Part shown: piece by piece, positions 42,256-50,556 of the stretch | How the letters are laid out: each line of letters starts with the position of its first letter | Numbering within the stretch: position 1 is the stretch's first letter | Assembly: GCA_963750895.1 (NCBI GenBank) | Contig: CAVVSD010000008.1 | Location: 682,001-746,000 of the forward strand | DNA: 64,000 nucleotides | From: CAVVSD01 sp963750895 | GTDB taxonomy: Bacteria; Actinomycetota; Thermoleophilia; Solirubrobacterales; Solirubrobacteraceae | Direction of reading: 5' to 3' | The notes under the pieces: generated by a model | What the model was told of the DNA's origin: nothing | The model's database searches: none | The model's input: the letters and a program-made list of their open reading frames with translations, nothing else | Translations under genes and position numbers: made by a program

Positions 42256-42788
42256 TGGCTTGGAACCCCGGCGACGACGTCATCGAGGTGGTGCGCGGCC
42301 CCGAGGCCGGCGGCCCCGGCGGCTTCTACCGCGCGTTCGGCGAGACGCTGCGCGGCCTGAAGACGACCTTCGCGCGCCAGTTCGAGGACGTCCCGACGCA
42401 CCAGTACCCCGAGGACAAGGTCCCGGTGTACCCCCGCTTCCGCGGGCGCCACCGGCTGCACCGCTTCGAGGACACGGGCCTGGAGAAGTGCGTCGGCTGC
42501 TCGCTGTGCGCCGCCGCCTGCCCGGCCGACTGCATCCGCGTCGTCGCGGCCGAGAACACCGAGGAGAACCGGGTCAGCGCGGGCGAGCGCTACGCCGCGG
42601 TCTACGAGATCAACCTCTCGCGCTGCATCTTCTGCGGGTACTGCGAGGTCGCGTGCCCGTTCGACGCGATCACGATGGGCCACGACTACGAGATGTCCGA
42701 CTACAACCGCTCCGATCTCATCTTCACCAAGGAGATGCTGCTGACGGAGCCGCTGGAGCGGACGCCGCTGCGGACGGAGGGCGAGTAG
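42255..42788 (+). CDS. nuoI: NADH-quinone oxidoreductase subunit I
   Basis: 177 residues, two 4Fe-4S ferredoxin motifs: KCVGCSLCAAACPADCIRV and RCIFCGYCEVACPFDAITM (N6a and N6b). An N-terminal amphipathic segment (FYRAFGETLRGLKTTFARQF) anchors it to the membrane arm. It bridges NuoG and NuoB. A 16-bp gap follows before nuoJ. Confidence 0.97.
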   Translation: MAWNPGDDVIEVVRGPEAGGPGGFYRAFGETLRGLKTTFARQFEDVPTHQYPEDKVPVYPRFRGRHRLHRFEDTGLEKCVGCSLCAAACPADCIRVVAAENTEENRVSAGERYAAVYEINLSRCIFCGYCEVACPFDAITMGHDYEMSDYNRSDLIFTKEMLLTEPLERTPLRTEGE

Positions 42789-42804
42789 CCTCTCGCGCCG
42801 CACG

Positions 42805-43467
42805 ATGGACGCCGTTCTGTTCTTCATCGCCGCCATCGGCGCCATTGCAGGCGCTGTCGGCGTCGTCACCCTGAGCAACCCGTTCTACAGCGTGCTCGCG
42901 CTCGTGAGCCACCTGTTCGCGCTGGCGGTGCTCTTCCTGCTGCTCATGGCGCAGTTCGTCGCCGCGGCGCAGATCGTCGTGTACGCCGGCGCGGTGATGG
43001 TGCTCTACGTCTTCGTCGTCGCCTACATCGGCGGGCAGGACGAGCCGGTCCGGCCGGAGGACGGCGGCGGCCTGAAGTGGGTCGCGATCGTCGCCGGCGG
43101 CTGCCTCTTCGTCGTGCTCATCCTCTCGCTGCTCGGCACCGGGCTGGCGGGCGTCGACAGCGAGGGCGCCGACCTCGGCGCCGGCTTCGGCCAGCCCGGC
43201 GAGATCGGCAAGCTGCTGCTGACGAAGTTCCTGCTGCCGTTCGAGATCGCGTCCTTCCTGCTGCTCGTCGCCGCCGTCGGCGCCGTCGTGCTCGCCCGCC
43301 GCCGGGGCGGGCTCGAGGGCGGCCCGGACGGGCAGATCACCGTCGCCGACCTGTTCCGCGTGCCGTCGGGCACCGGCTCGATGCGCGAGGGCCTCGGCCG
43401 GCCGACCGGCACGAACCCCGGCGCCGGGGACACGCCCGAAGCCCTGCCGAGCGGAGAACGCCAGTGA
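42805..43467 (+). CDS. nuoJ: NADH-quinone oxidoreductase subunit J
   Basis: 220 residues, five TM helices. FVAAAQIVVYAGAVMVLYVF in helix 3 is the family's pi-bulge signature (Q-I-(I/V)-V-Y-x-G-A). The hydrophilic C-terminus (about residues 170-220, Gly/Pro/Arg-rich) is longer than usual. Membrane-arm subunit between NuoA/H and NuoK. Followed by a 73-bp gap with two hairpins, the only sizeable break in the operon. Confidence 0.96.
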   Translation: MDAVLFFIAAIGAIAGAVGVVTLSNPFYSVLALVSHLFALAVLFLLLMAQFVAAAQIVVYAGAVMVLYVFVVAYIGGQDEPVRPEDGGGLKWVAIVAGGCLFVVLILSLLGTGLAGVDSEGADLGAGFGQPGEIGKLLLTKFLLPFEIASFLLLVAAVGAVVLARRRGGLEGGPDGQITVADLFRVPSGTGSMREGLGRPTGTNPGAGDTPEALPSGERQ

Positions 43468-43470
43468 ACG

Positions 43471-43514
43471 CCGAAGACTTCGTCTTCGGTTGCGACCGCG
43501 TCGCTGGGCGACGC
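43471..43514 (+). other. twin perfect hairpins between nuoJ and nuoK
   Basis: CCGAAGAC-TTC-GTCTTCGG (43471-43489) is a perfect 8-bp stem with a 3-nt loop. GCGTCGC-TGG-GCGACGC (43498-43514) is a perfect 7-bp stem with a 3-nt loop, 8 bp further on. No T run follows either, so these are not intrinsic terminators. They may set mRNA processing or stability between the two halves of the operon. Confidence 0.6.
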
Positions 43515-43540
43515 GCTCGCGGCGTCCAGGGGGTGCCAGC

Positions 43541-43840
43541 GTGAATATCGGCTGGTATCTCGCCGTGTCGGCGATCGTGTTCTGCATCGGCGCCGGCGGG
43601 GTGCTCACCCGCCGCAACCCGCTGGTCATCCTGCTCTGCCTCGAGCTGATGCTCAACGCGGCGAACCTCGCGCTCATCGCCTTCAGCCGGATGCACGGCA
43701 ACGGGGACGGCCAGATCTTCGCGATCATCGTCATGGTCGTCGCCGCCTGCGAGGTCACCGTCGGCCTCGGCGTCATCGTCGCCATGTACCGGCGGCGCCT
43801 GCCCATCGACGTCGACGAGCTGCGGACGCTCCAGGGATGA
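43541..43840 (+). CDS. nuoK: NADH-quinone oxidoreductase subunit K
   Basis: 99 residues from the GTG at 43541, the family's standard length, with three TM helices. VLTRRNPLVILLCLELMLNA (then ANLALIAF) contains the conserved membrane Glu used in proton transfer; the second Glu is in VVAACEVTVGLGVIVAMYR. The upstream in-frame GTG/ATG codons fall in the hairpin region and would add a non-homologous leader. Stop overlaps the nuoL start (ATGA). Confidence 0.97.
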   Translation: MNIGWYLAVSAIVFCIGAGGVLTRRNPLVILLCLELMLNAANLALIAFSRMHGNGDGQIFAIIVMVVAACEVTVGLGVIVAMYRRRLPIDVDELRTLQG

Positions 43841-45852
43841 CGACCGTCAAGACCTTCGCGTGGATCTGCCTGCTCGCGCCGCTGGCCGGGTCGATCCTCA
43901 ACGCCCTCCTCTTCCGCGTCACGCGCGGGCGGATGCCCGGCTACATCGCCACCGGCTTCATGGTCGTGTCGTTCGCGGCCGCGGTCGTCACGCTCATCTC
44001 GCTGCAGGGGCTCGACGGCGAGGACCGCCAGGTCCAGACGGTCGCGTGGGATCTCGCGAACACGGTCGGCGTCGACGCGCAGATCAGTCTGCTGATCGAC
44101 CCGCTGGCGGTGTTCATGATGCTCGTGGTGAGCGGCGTCTCGACGCTCATCCACCTGTACGCGGTGTCGTACATGGGGTCCGACCGCGGCTACACGCGGT
44201 TCTTCAGCTACCTCAACTTCTTCGTCTTCTCGATGCTGCTGCTGGTCATGGCCGGCAACTTCGTCCTGCTCATCATCGGGTGGGCGTTCGTCGGCGCGGC
44301 CTCGTACCTGCTCATCTCCTTCTGGTTCCGCCGCGAGACCGCGACGCGCGCGGGGATCAAGGCCTTCGTCATCAACGTGCTCGGCGACGTCGGCCTCGTG
44401 CTGGGCACGTTCTTCATCTTCCGCAGCACGGGGACGCTGAACTTCCTCGACGTCTTCGCCCAGGCGCCCGACGTCTTCGGCCACAACGACGGCGACCTCA
44501 TCGGCGGCCTGCTCCTGCTGCTCGTCGGCGCGTTCGCGAAGTCCGCCCAGGTGCCGCTGCACACGTGGCTCCCGGACGCCATGGAGGGCCCGACCCCGGT
44601 CTCCGCCCTGATCCACGCGGCGACGATGGTCACCGCGGGTGTCTACCTCATCGCGCGCATGTGGCCGCTGTTCGAGATCACCCCCGCGGCCGCCGCCGTC
44701 GGCGCCGGGATCGGCGCGCTGACGATGTTCATCGCCGCCACCATCGCGCTCACGCAGACCGATCTGAAACGCGTCATCGCCTACTCGACGATGTCCCAGA
44801 TCGGCTACATGATCATGGCCGTGTCGTCCGGCGCCTACGTCGCCGGGCTCTTCCACCTCATGACGCACGCCTTCTTCAAGGCGCTGCTCTTCATGGCCGC
44901 CGGCTCGGTGATCTCGGCGATGGCCGGCGTCCAGAACCTGGACCAGATGGGCGGCTTCCGCAAGGCGATGCCGTTCACGTTCGGGTGCTTCATCGTCGGC
45001 GGCCTGGCGCTGGCCGGCGTGCCGCCCTTCTCCGGCTTCTTCTCCAAGGACGAGATCCTCGCCGCCGTCGGCTCCGAGGGCGGCTGGCACGTCATCCTCG
45101 CCGTCCTCGGCTACATCGTCGCGTTCATGACCGCGGTCTACACGTTCCGGATGATCTTCCGGGCGTTCCTCAACGACCCCGTGCCCGAGGCGCGTGAGCT
45201 CGAGGAGGGCCACCTCCACCACGTCGACGTGCACACGAACCCGGTCTCCGGCGAGGTCGAGGACACCGACGTCGGCTTCCCGGGCCCCGACCACCACATC
45301 GCCGAGCGCGAGCCCTCGATGAAGGTCGCGATGACCGGCCTCGCGATCCTCACGATCATCGGCGGCTTCATCCAGATCCCCTTCGTGGACCACGTCCTCG
45401 AGTCGTTCCTCGAGCCGACGTTCGCCGGCTCGGAGCTCTTCGAGACCGTGCACCCCTCCGATGGGCTGACGATCTTCGGCCTGACGATCGGCACGATCAT
45501 CGCCCTCACGGGCATCGGCGTCGCCTACCTCATCTGGGTCAAGCACCCGGGCACGTCGGAGCGCATCCGCCTGCGCGTGAAGCCGCTGTACACGTTCTCG
45601 TTCAACAAGTGGTACTTCGACGAGGCGATCGACTTCCTCATCGTCCGCCCGGCGAAGCGCGCCGGCGGGATCGCGGGGTCGGTCATCGAGCGCGGGTTCA
45701 TCGACAAGGGCATCACCGGCGGCACCAGCGGGGCCGTGCGCGCCGGGTCCGCCGCCGTGCGCGCGGTCCAGACCGGCTTCCTGCGCTACTACGCCGCGCT
45801 CATCGTCGTCGGCATGGTCGCGGTCACCGCCTACTTCCTCATCCAGACGTGA
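43837..45852 (+). CDS. nuoL: NADH-quinone oxidoreductase subunit L
   Basis: 671 residues, antiporter-like distal pump subunit with about 16 TM segments and the long lateral amphipathic helix toward the C-terminus. The core signature SAQVPLHTWLPDAMEGPTP is followed by VSALIHAATMVTAGVYLIAR, and KRVIAYSTMSQIGYMIMAVS carries the central Lys helix. A His/Glu-rich loop (EGHLHHVDVHTN) sits near residue 465. Stop overlaps the nuoM GTG. Confidence 0.98.
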   Translation: MTTVKTFAWICLLAPLAGSILNALLFRVTRGRMPGYIATGFMVVSFAAAVVTLISLQGLDGEDRQVQTVAWDLANTVGVDAQISLLIDPLAVFMMLVVSGVSTLIHLYAVSYMGSDRGYTRFFSYLNFFVFSMLLLVMAGNFVLLIIGWAFVGAASYLLISFWFRRETATRAGIKAFVINVLGDVGLVLGTFFIFRSTGTLNFLDVFAQAPDVFGHNDGDLIGGLLLLLVGAFAKSAQVPLHTWLPDAMEGPTPVSALIHAATMVTAGVYLIARMWPLFEITPAAAAVGAGIGALTMFIAATIALTQTDLKRVIAYSTMSQIGYMIMAVSSGAYVAGLFHLMTHAFFKALLFMAAGSVISAMAGVQNLDQMGGFRKAMPFTFGCFIVGGLALAGVPPFSGFFSKDEILAAVGSEGGWHVILAVLGYIVAFMTAVYTFRMIFRAFLNDPVPEARELEEGHLHHVDVHTNPVSGEVEDTDVGFPGPDHHIAEREPSMKVAMTGLAILTIIGGFIQIPFVDHVLESFLEPTFAGSELFETVHPSDGLTIFGLTIGTIIALTGIGVAYLIWVKHPGTSERIRLRVKPLYTFSFNKWYFDEAIDFLIVRPAKRAGGIAGSVIERGFIDKGITGGTSGAVRAGSAAVRAVQTGFLRYYAALIVVGMVAVTAYFLIQT

Positions 45853-47354
45853 CCGTCTTCCTCTCGATCCTCATCTTCCTGCCGCTCGCGGCCGCGGTGG
45901 TCGGCCTCCTGCTGCCGACCGCGCTCGTGCGCGCCGCCGCGATCGCCGGCACGGTCCTCGCGCTCATCTACGCGGTCATCGCGCTGGCCGACTTCGACAG
46001 CGCGGCGAGCGGCCTGCAGTTCGTCACGAACGACCGCTGGATCCCGTCGCTCGGGATCCGGTGGAAGCTCGGGATCGACGGCCTGAACCTCTTCCTCGTC
46101 CTCCTGACCACGGTCCTGTGGACGGCGAGCACGATCTGGGCGTCGCTGCGCGAGTGGGAGCGGCCCAAGCTCTTCTTCTTCCACATGGCGCTGGCGGAGA
46201 CCGCGGTGCTCGGCGCGCTGACCGCCCAGGACCTCGCGCTCTTCGTCATCTTCTTCGACCTCATGCTGGTCCCGTTCTTCTTCCTGACGGGCCAGTGGGG
46301 CAGCGGCGACCGTGTGCGGGCGACGATCAAGCTCGTGATCTACACGCTCGTCGGCTCGCTGCTCATGCTGAGCGCGGCCGTCGCGACGGGCGTGCTGTCG
46401 GCGACCGGCGACCAGTCCGTGACCTTCGAGATCAGCGCGCTCGCGCAGCGCACGCTGCCGGCGGGCACGCAGGACTGGATCTTCCTGTTCTTCGCGGCCG
46501 CGTTCCTCGTGAAGATGCCCGCGTTCCCGCTGCACGGCTGGATGCCCGACGGGTACTCGGCGATGCCGATGCCGGTGCTCGCCGTGTTCTCCGGCGTGCT
46601 CTCCAAGGTCGCCGCCTACGGGTTCCTGCGCATCTGCCTGCCGCTGTTCCCCGACGCCTCGGTGCACTACCAGGAGTTCATGCTCGTCCTCGCGCTCCTG
46701 TCGATCCTCTACGGATCGGTGATGGCGTTCTCGGTGACGAACGCCCGGCTCGTGCTCGGGTACTCGTCCGTCGCCCAGCTCGGGTTCATCGTGCTCGGGA
46801 TCTTCGCGCTGCGCGACACGTCGACGCAGGGCGCGATCCTCCAGGCGGTCAACCACGGGCTCGTCGTGGTCCCCGCGTTCTTCGTGGTCGCGCTGCTCGC
46901 CGAGCGCGTCGGCTCGGAGGACCTGCGCGACATGGGCGGCCTGGCGCTGCGCGCGCCCGTGCTCGCCGCGCTCGCGCTCATCGTGACCTTCGGCGTCCTG
47001 GCGATGCCGGGGTCGTCGAACTTCATCGGCGAGTTCATGATCCTGCTCGGCGCGTTCGACTCGAAGATCGTCTTCGCGTTCGTCGCCAGCGCGGGCGTCG
47101 TGCTCGCGGCGGTCTATGCGCTGCGGCTGTTCATCGCCGCGTTCCACAACAACCGTGGCGTCGAGCGGCCGGAATCGCGGGAGATCTCGCTGCGCGACAG
47201 CTTCGTGCTCGTCCCCCTGGTGCTCGCGATCATCGCGCTGTCGCTGTACCCGCAGCTCGCGCTGCACCGCAGCGAGCGCTCCGCGACGGAGTCGGTGGCG
47301 GCCGCCCAGGCGATCCAGACCGGTGAGCCGGCCGCGTCGAGGGAGGCGCCTTGA
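45849..47354 (+). CDS. nuoM: NADH-quinone oxidoreductase subunit M
   Basis: 501 residues with about 14 TM helices, antiporter-like. LFFFHMALAETAVLGALTAQ holds the conserved helix-5 Glu. VKMPAFPLHGWMPDGYSAMP is the TM7 lysine block. LVLGYSSVAQLGFIVLGIFA is the TM10-like helix. Middle pump subunit. Starts at GTG 45849 within the nuoL stop and ends overlapping the TTG of nuoN. Confidence 0.97.
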   Translation: MTVFLSILIFLPLAAAVVGLLLPTALVRAAAIAGTVLALIYAVIALADFDSAASGLQFVTNDRWIPSLGIRWKLGIDGLNLFLVLLTTVLWTASTIWASLREWERPKLFFFHMALAETAVLGALTAQDLALFVIFFDLMLVPFFFLTGQWGSGDRVRATIKLVIYTLVGSLLMLSAAVATGVLSATGDQSVTFEISALAQRTLPAGTQDWIFLFFAAAFLVKMPAFPLHGWMPDGYSAMPMPVLAVFSGVLSKVAAYGFLRICLPLFPDASVHYQEFMLVLALLSILYGSVMAFSVTNARLVLGYSSVAQLGFIVLGIFALRDTSTQGAILQAVNHGLVVVPAFFVVALLAERVGSEDLRDMGGLALRAPVLAALALIVTFGVLAMPGSSNFIGEFMILLGAFDSKIVFAFVASAGVVLAAVYALRLFIAAFHNNRGVERPESREISLRDSFVLVPLVLAIIALSLYPQLALHRSERSATESVAAAQAIQTGEPAASREAP

Positions 47355-48859
47355 TCGAGACGCCGACCATCGACTGGGCGGGCCTCTCCCCGCTCATCGC
47401 GCTGCTCGGTGGCGCGCTCCTCGTCCTCGTCTTCGGTCTCGGCCGCCCGCGCTGGGTGCGCGAGGGCCTCGTGCCGTTCGTGGCCATCGCGAGCTTCGGC
47501 GCCGCGATCGGCCTGTCGATCTGGCAGTGGGGCGAGCGCAAGGACCTGATGGAGGGCGCGATGCGCCTCGACGAGCTGACGCTCATCCTCACGATGATCT
47601 TCTGCGTCGCGGGCATCGCGGCGACGCTGCTGGCCTGGCGGCACATCGCGCCGCGCGAGGCGGCCCACGGGGAGTTCTACTGCCTCCTGCTCAGCGCGAC
47701 CGCGGGCATGTTCGTCCTCGTCGCGGCGACGAACCTCGTCACGCTCTTCCTCGGCCTCGAGCTGCTGTCGATCCCGCTCTACGTCCTGTGCGCGACCGAG
47801 ACGCGGCGCGAGGGCTCCCTGGAGTCGGGCCTGAAGTACCTCATCGTCGGCTCGGTCGGCTCGGCGACGCTGCTCTTCGGGCTCGCCTTCATCTACGGCG
47901 CCACCGGCTCCACCGACTTCAACGGCATCGCGAGGGCGATCGAGGGGTCCCTGTCGGACGACTCGCTGCTGCTCGGCGGCATCGCGCTGGCGATGGTCGG
48001 CCTGGCCTTCAAGGCCTCCGTCGCGCCGTTCCACCAGTGGACGCCGGACGTCTACCAGGGCGCGCCCACGCCGGTGACGGCGTTCATGGCGGTGGCGACG
48101 AAGGCAGCGGCGCTCGGCGTGACGATCCGCCTCTTCGACGTCGCGCTCATCGGCGCCAGCGACGTGTGGCAGCCGGTGCTCGGGTTCCTCGCCGCGGTGA
48201 CGATCATCGTCGGCAACGTCGGCGCGCTCGGGCAGACGTCGCTCAAGCGGATGCTCGCGTACTCGTCGGTCGCGCAGGCGGGCTACCTGCTGGCGGGCGT
48301 CGTCGTGGCGACCCAGCTGGGCGTGCAGGCGACCGTCTTCTACCTCGCCGTGTACCTGGCGATGAACCTGTCGGCCTTCGCGGTGATCATCATCCGCGAG
48401 CGCGAGACGCCGCTGGGCGACTCCATCGACTCGGTGGCCGGCCTCGGCAGCTCGCGGCCGCTGCTGGCGTGGCCGCTGACGATCTCGATGCTCGCCCTCG
48501 CCGGCTTCCCGGCCACGGGCGGGTTCATCGGCAAGTTCTTCCTCATCGACGCGGCCGTCGCCGGCGACTACGTCTGGCTCGGCGTCTTCATCGTGATCGG
48601 CTCGATGATCTCCCTCGGCTACTACCTGCGCGTCGTCGCGGCCGTCTGGATGCGTCCGGCGCCGCAGCAGGCGGCGACCACGACGGGCGGCACGCCGCCC
48701 GCGCTGGCCGGGGGCGCGCCGGAGGCCGACCGCGCGCCGGTCGAGCTGCTGTTCGTCGCCGTGGGCTTCGCGGTGCTGACGGTCGCCGCGGGCATCGTGC
48801 CCCAGCCGCTGTTCGACCTGGTCCGCGATGCGGGCCAGTCGCTCACCGGGCTGTTCTAG
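47351..48859 (+). CDS. nuoN: NADH-quinone oxidoreductase subunit N
   Basis: 502 residues, about 14 TM helices. TTG start overlapping the nuoM stop (TTGA). LFLGLELLSIPLYVLCATET carries the helix-5 Glu; FKASVAPFHQWTPDVYQGAP, then TPVTAFMAVATKAAA the lysine block; KRMLAYSSVAQAGYLLAGVV the TM10 helix. Last subunit of the operon. No terminator hairpin is evident in the 5 bp before the convergent DUF4389 gene. Confidence 0.97.
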   Translation: MIETPTIDWAGLSPLIALLGGALLVLVFGLGRPRWVREGLVPFVAIASFGAAIGLSIWQWGERKDLMEGAMRLDELTLILTMIFCVAGIAATLLAWRHIAPREAAHGEFYCLLLSATAGMFVLVAATNLVTLFLGLELLSIPLYVLCATETRREGSLESGLKYLIVGSVGSATLLFGLAFIYGATGSTDFNGIARAIEGSLSDDSLLLGGIALAMVGLAFKASVAPFHQWTPDVYQGAPTPVTAFMAVATKAAALGVTIRLFDVALIGASDVWQPVLGFLAAVTIIVGNVGALGQTSLKRMLAYSSVAQAGYLLAGVVVATQLGVQATVFYLAVYLAMNLSAFAVIIIRERETPLGDSIDSVAGLGSSRPLLAWPLTISMLALAGFPATGGFIGKFFLIDAAVAGDYVWLGVFIVIGSMISLGYYLRVVAAVWMRPAPQQAATTTGGTPPALAGGAPEADRAPVELLFVAVGFAVLTVAAGIVPQPLFDLVRDAGQSLTGLF

Positions 48860-48864
48860 GTCGG

Positions 48865-49542
48865 CTAGCCCCAGACGAACGGCGGGTAGCGCGTCGTCAG
48901 GAAGTACGCGTACGCGCTGCCGCGGAGGTTCCACCGCAGCCCCGGCATCATGAGCTCGAAGAGCCCCCGCGGGATCGTCTTCGTGAACAGGATCGTGAAG
49001 AACGCGATGAAGGTGAGCAGGCCGGTCAGCCAGTAGAGGACCCCGGCGATCCACAGGTACGGGATCGCCAGCAGCCATTGCACGAGCGGCCGCCACCGGT
49101 CCACGTGCTCGGGGTACTCGATCGTCACGCGGACCGGGTAGCTCGGGTCGTCGGCCAGCGAGAACGGCGGATACGCGTCGGTCATGAGGTGGAAGTACGC
49201 GGCCACGCGATAGCCCCACCGGAACGTCCCCACCATGTAGTCGAACGCGCCGCGCGGCCAGCGGCCGGTGAAGAGCACGGCGAAGAACCCGTAGATCGCC
49301 ACGAAGAACGCACCGAAGGCGACGAACGCGAGCACGATGAAGTGCGGGATGACCAGCAGCCACTTCACGAGCGGCAGGAAGCGGTTGAGCTCCTGCGGGT
49401 AGGCGAGCTCCAGGCGCGCCGGGTACAGCGGCGAGGGCGGGCCCGCCGGATCGGGAACCGCGAGCGCGCTCGACGCCGTGGCGGCGACGTGCGGCGCGTC
49501 GGCAGGAGGTCGGGGCGCTTCTGGCTGCTCTGGAGTGTCCAC
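48865..49542 (-). CDS. membrane protein with two DUF4389 repeats
   Basis: 225 residues. A Pro/Ala-rich N-terminal lead of about 40 residues is followed by two similar halves, each with a WL-x-x-IP-H/Y motif and two TM segments: VKWLLVIPHFIVLAFVAFGA, then LFTGRWPRGAFDYMVGTFRW, and VQWLLAIPYLWIAGVLYWLT, then LFTKTIPRGLFELMMPGLRW. This is the tandem DUF4389 arrangement common in actinobacteria, function unknown. GTG start at 49542 (V-D-T-P-E-Q). It converges on nuoN with 5 bp between stops. Confidence 0.88.
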   Translation of the reverse strand: MDTPEQPEAPRPPADAPHVAATASSALAVPDPAGPPSPLYPARLELAYPQELNRFLPLVKWLLVIPHFIVLAFVAFGAFFVAIYGFFAVLFTGRWPRGAFDYMVGTFRWGYRVAAYFHLMTDAYPPFSLADDPSYPVRVTIEYPEHVDRWRPLVQWLLAIPYLWIAGVLYWLTGLLTFIAFFTILFTKTIPRGLFELMMPGLRWNLRGSAYAYFLTTRYPPFVWG

Positions 49543-49568
49543 GTGCCAACCGTAGACCGTTCGAGCAC

Positions 49569-50510
49569 TCAGCGTGTCCGGTCGAGATCGGAGGCGACGG
49601 CCTGCATGTGCGCCTCCAGGTCGCCGATGAGCTCGCGCGCCGCCGGGGAGAGCCGCGCGGCACGGCGCGTGATCACCGCGAACGTGTCGTGCAGCGCGGG
49701 CGTGAACGACGCGGTCGCCAGGCCCTCGGGGAAGCCGGGCGCGCGCGTGTACGCGCTCGGGACGTAGGTGTCGCCGACGCCCCTGGCGACGAGCCGCAGG
49801 GCGAGATCCATCGTCTCGACCTCGACGCGCGGGCGCAGCGTCACGCCGTCGGCCTGCGCACGCTCGGCCAGCTGCCTGCGGATCGGGTCGTCGTCGGCCG
49901 ACTCGGCGTCGTAGAAGACCAGCGGCACGCCCGCGAGCCGCTCGATCGTCACCGGCCGACTCGCCCGCTCGGGGCTGGCGCTCACGTAGAGGACCTCGTC
50001 GCGCACGAGCGGGCGCACGTCGAGCCGGTCGTCGTCGATGGGGAGCACGACGATCGCGGCCTCCAGGTCGCCGCGCCGGACACGCTCCGCCGTCCAGGAC
50101 GAGTTCCGCCCGACCAGCCGGACGGTCATGCCGGGGTGGCGAGCCAGGAACGTGGCGACGAGCTCGTCCAGGCGCCACGGCGCGGGCGCGTTGAACGTCC
50201 CGAGAGCCACGGTGCCGCTGCGCAGCGACGTGAGCTCGCCGACGCTCTCCGCCGCGTCCTCCAGCGAGCGCAGCGTGCGGACGGCGTGCTCGGCGAAGGC
50301 GTGGCCGGCGTCGGTGGGGACGACGCCGCGACCGGCGCGGACGAACAGGTCGGCGCCGAGCGCGCGCTCGAGCTTGCGGACCTGCTCCGCGACGGCGGGC
50401 TGCGACACCCGCAGCGCGTCCGCCGCCGCCGTGAAGGAGCCCAGCTCGGCTGCGGCGCAGAAGCACCGGATCTGCTGGAGAGACAGAAGCTCTGCCTGTG
50501 GTCCCGCCAA
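49569..50510 (-). CDS. LysR-family transcriptional regulator
   Basis: 313 residues from a TTG at 50510; no ATG or GTG is available closer to the HTH. LSLQQIRCFCAAAELGSFTA, then ALRVSQPAVAEQVRKLERAL is the winged HTH. Residues about 95-300 form the periplasmic-binding-like effector domain (VALGTFNAPAPWRLDELVAT). Divergent from the flavin amine oxidoreductase at 50557 across 46 bp. By LysR habit it probably controls that gene and the DapA-like aldolase behind it. Confidence 0.9.
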   Translation of the reverse strand: MAGPQAELLSLQQIRCFCAAAELGSFTAAADALRVSQPAVAEQVRKLERALGADLFVRAGRGVVPTDAGHAFAEHAVRTLRSLEDAAESVGELTSLRSGTVALGTFNAPAPWRLDELVATFLARHPGMTVRLVGRNSSWTAERVRRGDLEAAIVVLPIDDDRLDVRPLVRDEVLYVSASPERASRPVTIERLAGVPLVFYDAESADDDPIRRQLAERAQADGVTLRPRVEVETMDLALRLVARGVGDTYVPSAYTRAPGFPEGLATASFTPALHDTFAVITRRAARLSPAARELIGDLEAHMQAVASDLDRTR

Positions 50511-50556
50511 GGAACAAACCCTACCTTGGGGCTCCGCGACGGTCGACCATGGCGGC

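Noticed and set aside
42724..45546. 940-codon minus-strand open frame across nuoJ-nuoL
   Set aside because: Asp/Glu/Arg/His-rich antisense pattern, while nuo motifs are unmistakable on the plus strand.
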